Below the pieces are notes generated by a model, which saw only the letters and a list, made by a program, of their open reading frames with translations, was not told the origin of the DNA and searched no databases. Both the position numbers and the translations under genes were made by a program. A stretch of 36,033 nucleotides of DNA from Gammaproteobacteria bacterium (GTDB lineage: Bacteria > Pseudomonadota > Gammaproteobacteria > SURF-13): positions 1 through 36,033 of the forward strand of contig JAURVQ010000096.1 of the NCBI GenBank assembly GCA_030655395.1, in the 5' to 3' direction. Below, one piece after another: positions 30,956 to 36,033 of this stretch; the stretch's first letter is position 1; each line of letters starts with the position of its first letter.

Positions 30956-31966
30956 ATGCCGATTCCTAATGACCCCAAGAACCGTGACTGGCTTGATGTT
31001 TCAAGTGCCAACCCGAAACTTGTAGACGAGTTTCGTCCTTGTTTAGTTGGCTTCTTGGCATTTGATCATGGACAAGTACCGGGTCTTGCAGGCACGGGTT
31101 TCGTTACAAGTAGCTTTAATTTTGCCCCCAACAAAACAATTGCTGACCTTGCATTAGTCATCACGGCGAAACACGTTCTTACTGAAGGTGTGCTAAAAAT
31201 TCAACGGCCCGATCCGAGGCACGCACCTTCAGCATTGTTTATACCTGCTAGCGCTAAAACCCCTTTATTGCATGAAGAAAAACTAAGAGCCGTTTGGATG
31301 GGACATGAGAGCGGCGACTTGCTATATGCGAGACATTTGACCTATCACGACTCGTCAGATATTGCATGCTGTCTTCTTACTCCTCAGGAAGAATACGCGA
31401 CACAATTCGCACCAGCTCAGATCCCTTTGGATACAACCAGGCCTTCTGTTGGAGATGTTGTCCATATGGTATCCCAAGGTGGAAGGCAAATTACTGATGC
31501 TGATCGTTTGCCACCAACAGGCGCCAAGGGGATTGGTCAACAGTTCACGGTGCGCCGTCGCGTCAGCATTCGCATCGGAACCGTAACAGCGATATATCCG
31601 CAAGGATTTCGTCAGTACCCATGGCAATGCTTTACAACTTCTATACCAGTTGAGCCTGGGATGAGCGGTGGATTCGTGTACTTGCCACGTGATGGGAAAC
31701 AGGTTGCGGCTTGTGGAATTGTCTGTGCTGACAACTCTACACGTGAGGCACACACTGATTATTCGCTGTGTGGTGAATCGGTTATTGCGTGTGCGTGGCC
31801 AGCATTGGCTCTAAAAGTACCTGAATACTATGAAAACGATGCTCCCTTACGCACTTTACTCGACATGATGAAGATGGGAAAAATGGAACCTGCTATTGGA
31901 GGTATCGACCACATTCAAATAATCGACCGAGATGATGGGGGGTTCACTATTAAGAGATCGGATTAA
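30956..31966 (+). CDS. Trypsin-fold serine peptidase, function unknown
   Basis: A 336-residue protein with a chymotrypsin-like layout: GTGFV (47-50), then candidate triad H73 in ITAKHV, D135 in HDSSDIACC, and S237 in the GMSGG (235-239) oxyanion motif, with PVEPGMSGGFVY around it. No signal peptide or membrane helix is seen, so it is probably cytoplasmic; substrate unknown. A GTG at 30926 would add 10 residues; neither start has a strong ribosome binding site. The gene is visibly richer in A+T and uses codons unlike its GC-rich neighbours, suggesting acquisition. It stands between uvrA and hicBA. The family is not recognised beyond the fold; defence-linked trypsin-like peptidases exist but no partner gene is seen here. 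Confidence 0.75.
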   Translation: MPIPNDPKNRDWLDVSSANPKLVDEFRPCLVGFLAFDHGQVPGLAGTGFVTSSFNFAPNKTIADLALVITAKHVLTEGVLKIQRPDPRHAPSALFIPASAKTPLLHEEKLRAVWMGHESGDLLYARHLTYHDSSDIACCLLTPQEEYATQFAPAQIPLDTTRPSVGDVVHMVSQGGRQITDADRLPPTGAKGIGQQFTVRRRVSIRIGTVTAIYPQGFRQYPWQCFTTSIPVEPGMSGGFVYLPRDGKQVAACGIVCADNSTREAHTDYSLCGESVIACAWPALALKVPEYYENDAPLRTLLDMMKMGKMEPAIGGIDHIQIIDRDDGGFTIKRSD

Positions 31967-32096
31967 GTAAATCAATGAGGCCATCAAGCGTAAGGCGTAA
32001 AAAACACACGAAACCAATAGGGTCAGACTCGATTGATATTTGATTGGAAACGCTGTACAGCACTGGTGAAGGGACGTTTGGTGAATAATCAAACAC

Positions 32097-32119
32097 GTGG
32101 GCACAATCAGCGTGCCCAC
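32097..32119. repeat. Perfect GTGGGCAC hairpin, REP-like
   Basis: GTGGGCAC (32097-32104) and GTGCCCAC (32112-32119) form an 8-bp perfect stem with a 7-nt loop. It lies in the 245-bp non-coding gap between the peptidase and hicB, which holds no other gene. The motif resembles short palindromes dispersed in many proteobacterial genomes, an impression that a genome-wide search could test. Confidence 0.5.
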
Positions 32120-32154
32120 CCCGCTTGGCTGAGACGACAGATGGACAGTCTTTG

Positions 32155-32183
32155 TTGCGATTTAGATATATTCGCCGGATAAT
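32155..32183 (+). promoter_or_regulatory. Sigma-70-like promoter for hicBA
   Basis: A -35 TTGCGA (32155-32160) and a -10 GATAAT (32178-32183) are separated by exactly 17 bp and lie 28 bp before the hicB ATG. HicB-type antitoxins often repress their own promoter; a palindromic operator was not identified here. Confidence 0.5.
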
Positions 32184-32211
32184 AACCACACTTCTTGGCG
32201 ATGGTGGGCTT

Positions 32212-32421
32212 ATGAAGACATTTACGGCAATTATTGAGCGTTGTTCCGACACGGGGTTTTATATCGGTTTCATCCCCGGTTTTCCAGGCGCACATTCTCA
32301 AGCGGAATCGCTTGATGAACTGCAGCGCAATCTGCAGGAAGTAGTCTCTATGCTTCTGGAAGATGGGGAGCCTAAACTCGAAGTCGAGTTCGTAGGGTTG
32401 CAAACTGTCGCAGTGGCCTAA
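32212..32421 (+). CDS. hicB: HicB-family antitoxin
   Basis: Antitoxin of a type II toxin-antitoxin pair that binds and blocks the HicA mRNA interferase. The 69-residue protein has the partial RNase H-like HicB fold: MKTFTAIIERCSDTGFYIGFIPGFPGAHSQAESLDELQRNLQEVVSMLLED, with no added DNA-binding domain. The ATG at 32212 is set by GGTGGG just upstream and by the family start; a longer frame to 32125 is not HicB-like. It precedes hicA by 3 bp, an antitoxin-first order. It lies in accessory DNA between the peptidase and the peroxidase relic. Confidence 0.88.
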   Translation: MKTFTAIIERCSDTGFYIGFIPGFPGAHSQAESLDELQRNLQEVVSMLLEDGEPKLEVEFVGLQTVAVA

Positions 32422-32424
32422 ACG

Positions 32425-32649
32425 ATGGGGAATATCCCTGTCCTCAAGCCCAGTGAAGTTGTTGCAATCCTCAAGCGCATGGGATTCACCGAAATCCGGC
32501 AAAGGGGCTCCCACAAGCAGTTTCGTGATGACAAAGGACGCGGTACTACAGTGCCCTTCCACTCCAGCCGTGATATCTCCCCGCTCCTGCTGCGCCAGAT
32601 TGCCAAGGATATCGGGGTTACCGTTGAAGAATTTATCAGCTACCGGTAG
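32425..32649 (+). CDS. hicA: HicA-family mRNA interferase toxin
   Basis: Small toxin that cleaves translated mRNAs when free of HicB. The 74-residue protein has the dsRNA-binding-like HicA fold with the signature LKPSEVVAILKRMGFTEIRQRGSHKQF and catalytic-type H30 in GSHKQF, followed by VPFHSSRDISPLLLRQIAKDIGVTVEEF. The ATG at 32425 is 3 bp after the hicB stop, so translation is probably coupled. All key residues are present, so the toxin is presumably active. Confidence 0.9.
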   Translation: MGNIPVLKPSEVVAILKRMGFTEIRQRGSHKQFRDDKGRGTTVPFHSSRDISPLLLRQIAKDIGVTVEEFISYR

Positions 32650-32654
32650 TAAAT

Positions 32655-32768
32655 TTAATCGGTCAACTTGGCTACGGATTGCTTCGGGAACTTTCCGGTA
32701 AGGCTAGCGAGAAATGCAGCCAGATATTTCACCTGCTCATCACTCCAGTCTTGTTGTAATTGCAATCA
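32655..32768 (-). pseudogene. C-terminal relic of a di-heme cytochrome c peroxidase gene
   Basis: Reading the minus strand from about 32768, TTG CAA TTA CAA CAA GAC begins a peptide QLQQDWSDEQVKYLAAFL, then ASLTGKFPKQSVAKLTD and a TAA stop (32655-32657). It matches the C-terminus of the intact peroxidase at 34209-35210 (QLQQDLSDEQVTHLVAFLNSLSG) at 18 of 27 aligned positions by eye. An in-frame TGA lies directly upstream and no heme motif or earlier part of the gene is found. It begins 5 bp after hicA. It is a remnant of a second peroxidase gene, on the same strand as the intact one. Confidence 0.8.
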
Positions 32769-32825
32769 ACGGGGTCGATTGATACTCAATAGCACAGCGT
32801 ATTGCGCCGCATGAAACGCACACCC

Positions 32826-32854
32826 GGCGGGTTACGGCGTGCGCCTAACCTGCC
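32826..32854. repeat. REP-like imperfect palindrome
   Basis: GGCGGGTTA (32826-32834) pairs with TAACCTGCC (32846-32854) with one G-T wobble, and GGCG pairs with CGCC inside, giving a compact hairpin in the 305-bp gap (32650-32954) between hicA and the DUF4010 gene. The rest of that gap holds the peroxidase relic and short A+T-richer sequence without a gene. The hairpin resembles repeats dispersed in many proteobacteria; no RAYT transposase is in the window. Confidence 0.45.
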
Positions 32855-32954
32855 CTACGAGATCAGGGCCGAGGAGATTTAAATCAATACCGAATTCATA
32901 ACCAACGGCGGTCTGGAATATCTGCCTGCCTTCGCCATCAGTCTGGCCATCGGC

Positions 32955-34154
32955 ATGTTGATTGGTCTGGAGCGGGAGCGCACGCCGACGGCCAAGGCGG
33001 GGCTGCGCACTTTCACTCTGGTGGCGCTGTTCGGCACCCTGGCGGCGCTGTTGTCGGAGCAGACCGGCGCTGCCTGGGTGCTGGCCGGTGGCCTGCTGGT
33101 GGTGGGCGGCATGATGGTGGCGGCCTACGCGCACGCCCCTCCCGATGCGGGCGGCGACCCGGGCACCACCACGGTAGCGGCCATCGTGCTGTGCTACGGA
33201 CTGGGCGCGATGGTGTGGTATGGCTATCATCAGCTCGCGGTGATGATAGCCATCGTGGCCACCGTGCTGCTCTACTTCAAGACCGAGTTGCACGGCATCA
33301 CCCGCAGCCTCACCCGGCGCGATCTGATTTCTTTCCTGCAATTCGCGGTGTTGTCGCTGGTGATCCTGCCTCTCCTGCCGAATCAGAATTACGGCCCCTA
33401 CCAGGCTCTCAACCCCTACCGGATATGGTGGATGGTGGTGCTGATCTCCGGCATAAGCCTCGCGGGTTACGCCGCCCTCCGTATCGTCGGCCGGCGCCAC
33501 GGCGCACCGCTTCTGGGACTGTTCGGCGGACTGGTGTCGAGCACCGCCACCACCCTGGTGTTCGCGCGCCACGCGCGCGGCAACGTGGAATTGGTTCCAA
33601 TTGCCGCAGTGGTGATCCTGCTCGCCAACCTGATGGTGCTGGTACGGCTGGGGGTCATTGCCGCCGTAGTATCACCAAACCTGCTGCCCGCGCTGCTGCC
33701 GGTGCTGGGTGGCGGTCTGCTTGCAGGATTAGCCGGTACAGCCCTGTTTTGGCGCGACCTGCGCAGTGATGCCGCGTTGCCCGCCCTGGAACTCAACAAT
33801 CCCACCGAGATACGCACTGCACTGGGCTTCGGCCTGCTCTACGCGACGGTGCTGTTCGCTGCTGCCTGGTTGGCAGATTACGCGGGCAATCAGGGGCTGT
33901 ATGCCGTGGCGCTGGCGTCCGGCCTCGCCGACGTGGATCCGATCACGCTGTCCAGCCTGCGCCTGTTTGCGCTTGGCAAGCTGGCCGAAAGTCCGGTGGT
34001 AACGGCGATCACCCTCGCCTTTGTCGCCAACCTTGCGTTCAAATTCGGCCTGATGCTGTTTATCGGCGGCGCGGCGCTGTCGCGCAAGGCCGCCGTGGGC
34101 ATGCTCTCCATCGCTGTGGGCGCAGGCGCGGGGTGGGCAGCTTTCAATATTTAA
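32955..34154 (+). CDS. MgtC/SapB-type DUF4010 membrane protein
   Basis: Polytopic inner-membrane protein of unknown function from the MgtC/SapB plus DUF4010 group. It shows MLIGLERERTP, an N-terminal helix set, LLPNQNYGPYQALNPYRIWWMVVLISGISLAGY near 140-172, GGLVSSTATTL, and a C-terminal helical half with SGLADVDPITLSSLRL. From the ATG at 32955 it has 399 residues. That start, however, cuts off the first half of helix 1: the same frame is open back to TAA at 32880 and reads LEYLPAFAISLAIG just before the ATG. GAGGAG (32871-32876) precedes an ATC at 32883, where a start would be expected. The true N-terminus is therefore doubtful. It is convergent with the peroxidase gene. Confidence 0.85.
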   Translation: MLIGLERERTPTAKAGLRTFTLVALFGTLAALLSEQTGAAWVLAGGLLVVGGMMVAAYAHAPPDAGGDPGTTTVAAIVLCYGLGAMVWYGYHQLAVMIAIVATVLLYFKTELHGITRSLTRRDLISFLQFAVLSLVILPLLPNQNYGPYQALNPYRIWWMVVLISGISLAGYAALRIVGRRHGAPLLGLFGGLVSSTATTLVFARHARGNVELVPIAAVVILLANLMVLVRLGVIAAVVSPNLLPALLPVLGGGLLAGLAGTALFWRDLRSDAALPALELNNPTEIRTALGFGLLYATVLFAAAWLADYAGNQGLYAVALASGLADVDPITLSSLRLFALGKLAESPVVTAITLAFVANLAFKFGLMLFIGGAALSRKAAVGMLSIAVGAGAGWAAFNI

Positions 34155-34164
34155 TTTCAAACAA

Positions 34165-34190
34165 ACGCAAGGGCGGAATACGACTTGCGT
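34165..34190. terminator. Hairpin between convergent DUF4010 and peroxidase genes
   Basis: ACGCAAG (34165-34171) and CTTGCGT (34184-34190) form a perfect 7-bp stem around a 12-nt loop in the 54-bp gap between two converging genes. There is no T-run on either side, so termination is only a guess. Confidence 0.35.
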
Positions 34191-34208
34191 CTAACCCATC
34201 CAAACCCT

Positions 34209-35210
34209 CTAGTCAGGCAGTGTACCGCTCAGACTGTTTAGAAACGCAACCAGATGTGTAACCTGTTCATCGCTCAGGTCTTGTTGCAGTTGCGTCTTGG
34301 CCATTACGCGCACGGCCTCATCCAGCGTCGGCACACTGCCGGTATGAAAATAAGGCGCAGTCTGCGCGATATTACGCAGGCTCGGAACCTGAAACAGGCG
34401 CTTGTGTATGTCTTCTTGGGTCGTTTCATAACGCCCTAAATCATCCGTGACCAGATTATATTTCCGGTCGTACTCGCTGCCGGGATAATTGGGGAACAGC
34501 TCATAAAATCCATCACCCATCGGCACCGGCGGGCCAGAGAGGTTGATGCCGAAGTGACAGGCCGAGCATCCGATTTTCTGAAATTCCCCAAAGCCGCGCC
34601 TCGCATTTTCAGATAACGCTTTTTTATCGCCCTTCAGATAACGGTCAAAGGCGCTCTCTGGCGTGATGAGTGTGCGCACATATGCCGCCACGGCCTTGGC
34701 GATATTGATAGTAGAGACTGACTGCTCCTTGCCAAACGCACGCGTAAATTGCCTACGGTAACCTTTGATGGCCGTGATGCGTTTAACCAGACTGGCTTCG
34801 TCCGGGTTAGCCAGCACATCGAGATCAAACAGGTGATCCTTGACCGCCGCTTCCAACGATGGCGCGCGCCCATCCCGGAATTGCACACTTTGGAACGCGG
34901 CATTCAGCACCGTCGGCGTGGAGCGGCGCGGGCTCTTGCCGAGTGCTCCCATGGAACGTACGCGCCCGTCAGCGCCGCCCCTATTTAGATCGTGGCAGGT
35001 ATTGCAGGAAATCGTGTTCTTGACCGAGAGCCGGGCATCGAAATACAACTGCTTGCCCAGCGCAATCCTGGTGGGTGTCTGCGGATTGTCCGTAGGTACC
35101 GGTGCGTTGTGTGGTAGCGGCGAAAATACCTCGAACGCCAGCGATGACTGCGAACAACTCGCGAGCACAACGAGTATGGCGTTGCGTAAAATCTTCGGCA
35201 GGAGCTTCAT
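34209..35210 (-). CDS. Di-heme cytochrome c peroxidase
   Basis: Periplasmic enzyme of the CcpA/MauG superfamily, expected to reduce hydrogen peroxide with electrons from small cytochromes. The 333-residue product has a signal peptide (MKLLPKILRNAILVVLASCSQSSLA, cleaved near 25), the first heme site CNTCH (69-73) and the second CSACH (215-219), with FRDGRAPSLEAAVKDHL, RYETTQEDIHKRLFQVPSLRNIAQTAPYFHTGSVPTLDEAV between and after them as in bacterial peroxidases. The ATG at 35210 is chosen for the signal peptide; the longer open frame enters the rplQ terminator and is not real. A terminator isolates it from rplQ. A relic of a similar gene lies 1.4 kb away. Confidence 0.93.
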   Translation of the reverse strand: MKLLPKILRNAILVVLASCSQSSLAFEVFSPLPHNAPVPTDNPQTPTRIALGKQLYFDARLSVKNTISCNTCHDLNRGGADGRVRSMGALGKSPRRSTPTVLNAAFQSVQFRDGRAPSLEAAVKDHLFDLDVLANPDEASLVKRITAIKGYRRQFTRAFGKEQSVSTINIAKAVAAYVRTLITPESAFDRYLKGDKKALSENARRGFGEFQKIGCSACHFGINLSGPPVPMGDGFYELFPNYPGSEYDRKYNLVTDDLGRYETTQEDIHKRLFQVPSLRNIAQTAPYFHTGSVPTLDEAVRVMAKTQLQQDLSDEQVTHLVAFLNSLSGTLPD

Positions 35211-35234
35211 GCGTATTTCCAACCCTTCAAAATC

Positions 35235-35261
35235 AAAAAGCCGAGCAAGCTCGGCTTTTTT
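35235..35261 (-). terminator. Intrinsic terminator after rplQ
   Basis: A stem GCCGAG/CTCGGC (35240-35245 and 35250-35255) with a 4-nt loop is flanked by an A-run and a T-run, so it can act in both directions. On the minus strand it follows rplQ by about 20 bp and ends the ribosomal alpha operon just before the peroxidase start. Confidence 0.85.
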
Positions 35262-35280
35262 GTGACGCTGTGAAAAACTC

Positions 35281-35670
35281 TTACTTCGCAGCCGCTTTGA
35301 CTTCCACCGGCTGAGGACGATCCACCAGCTCCACCAGCGCCATCGGCGCGGCATCACCGGCACGGAAGCCGCACTTCAGGATGCGCAAGTAGCCGCCCGG
35401 ACGCGCCTTGTAACGCGGGCCGATTTCGTTGAACAGCTTGGTGACCATCTCGCGGTCGTGGATGCGCGCGAATGCAAGCCTGCGCTTGGAGACGCTGTCG
35501 ATCTTGGCGAGCGTGATCAGCGGCTCCACCACACGCCTCAGATCTTTGGCCTTGGGCAGCGTGGTCTCGATCACCTCGTGGCGCAGCAGGGCTGCGGCCA
35601 TGTTTTTGAACATGGCGCCGCGATGTGAGCTGTTGCGGCTTAATTGACGTCCTGCATTACGGTGGCGCAT
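35281..35670 (-). CDS. rplQ: 50S ribosomal protein L17
   Basis: Large-subunit protein near the exit tunnel. The 129-residue product has [20 protein letters not shown], the [29 protein letters not shown] core and [27 protein letters not shown], closing with a charged tail. AGGA precedes the ATG at 35670. It is last in the alpha operon, 24 bp after rpoA and before a strong terminator. Confidence 0.98.
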   Translation of the reverse strand: MRHRNAGRQLSRNSSHRGAMFKNMAAALLRHEVIETTLPKAKDLRRVVEPLITLAKIDSVSKRRLAFARIHDREMVTKLFNEIGPRYKARPGGYLRILKCGFRAGDAAPMALVELVDRPQPVEVKAAAK

Positions 35671-35694
35671 ATCAGTTCCTGAGTCCTTGCGGTG

Positions 35695-36033
35695 TTAAGC
35701 AGACGCTTTTTCTTTGTCACGCAGATGCGCGGGCGGCCAGTTTTCCAGGCGCATACCGAGCGAGAGGCCATGCGAGGCCAGTACATCCTTGATCTCGGTG
35801 AGTGACTTCTTGCCGAGGTTCGGCGTCTTCAGCAGTTCGTTCTCGGTACGCTGAATCAGGTCGCCGATGTAGTGAATGTTTTCCGCCTTGAGGCAGTTCG
35901 CGGAGCGCACCGTGAGCTCGAGATCGTCCACCGGGCGCAACAGAATGGGGTCGATCTCGGCCTGCATCGAGGCCGGCAGCACTTCTTCGCTGCCCTTCAA
36001 CTCGACGAAGGTGGAGAGCTGATCCTGCAATAT
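35695..36033 (-). CDS. rpoA: RNA polymerase alpha subunit, C-terminal part
   Basis: Only the last 112 codons are in the window; the gene continues past the right edge. The visible part holds the end of the N-terminal domain and linker ([17 protein letters not shown]) and the full C-terminal DNA- and activator-binding domain: [74 protein letters not shown]. The RSANCLK segment contains the arginine that contacts UP elements in E. coli (R265). It is followed by rplQ, the standard order. Confidence 0.97.
   Translation of the reverse strand: MLQDQLSTFVELKGSEEVLPASMQAEIDPILLRPVDDLELTVRSANCLKAENIHYIGDLIQRTENELLKTPNLGKKSLTEIKDVLASHGLSLGMRLENWPPAHLRDKEKASA

Noticed and set aside
32020-32040. GGGTCAGACTCGATTGAT as the end of a REP-associated transposase gene
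   Set aside because: The string recalls sequences seen near IS200-like genes, but no transposase reading frame is present, so it is kept only as part of a direct-repeat observation.

Overview
The window is GC-rich, gene-dense bacterial chromosome. Protein families and gene order (rpsP-rimM-trmD-rplS, xerD next to dsbC, ftsK-lolA, ssb divergent from uvrA, rpoA-rplQ) point to a gammaproteobacterium, probably an environmental one. Genus cannot be told from the sequence alone. Almost everything is conserved housekeeping; the accessory part is 30.9-35.2 kb. No tRNA, rRNA, CRISPR array, complete transposase or prophage gene was seen.

Layout. 0-6 kb, minus strand: ffh, then the ribosome/tRNA-modification operon rpsP-rimM-trmD-rplS, running on with very short gaps into ogt, xerD, yajQ and a truncated dsbC. 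6-9.3 kb: an OmpR-type regulator and histidine kinase, divergent from a small exported acidic protein and a b561-type membrane cytochrome. 9.3-12 kb: thiD-thiE-hemL, overlapping by ATGA at both junctions. 12-15.2 kb: rubredoxin, a small lipoprotein, a WrbA-type flavoprotein and proS. 15.2-22.9 kb: glycogen/alpha-glucan metabolism, with glgB divergent from an overlapping glgC-GH57-malQ-uppP operon. 22.9-30.9 kb: lolA, ftsK, ssb, a YajR-type transporter and uvrA. 30.9-35.2 kb: a trypsin-fold peptidase in AT-richer DNA, a hicBA toxin-antitoxin pair, a relic of a cytochrome c peroxidase gene, an MgtC/DUF4010 membrane protein without an obvious full-length start codon, and an intact di-heme cytochrome c peroxidase. 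35.2-36 kb: end of the ribosomal alpha operon (rplQ, C-terminal part of rpoA) with a clear intrinsic terminator.

The most interesting unexplained structure is non-coding. A composite repeat of about 145-160 bp occurs twice (5972-6129 and 25899-26042), combining a G-run block with a 14-15 bp perfect inverted repeat. Both copies have the same orientation relative to flanking minus-strand genes, and one copy supplies the last 14 codons of the histidine kinase. A different 141-bp long inverted repeat follows xerD. The glgB-glgC intergenic region holds consecutive strong hairpins with a mutually exclusive alternative pairing, resembling a regulatory leader. I found no convincing new multi-gene defence or biosynthetic system.
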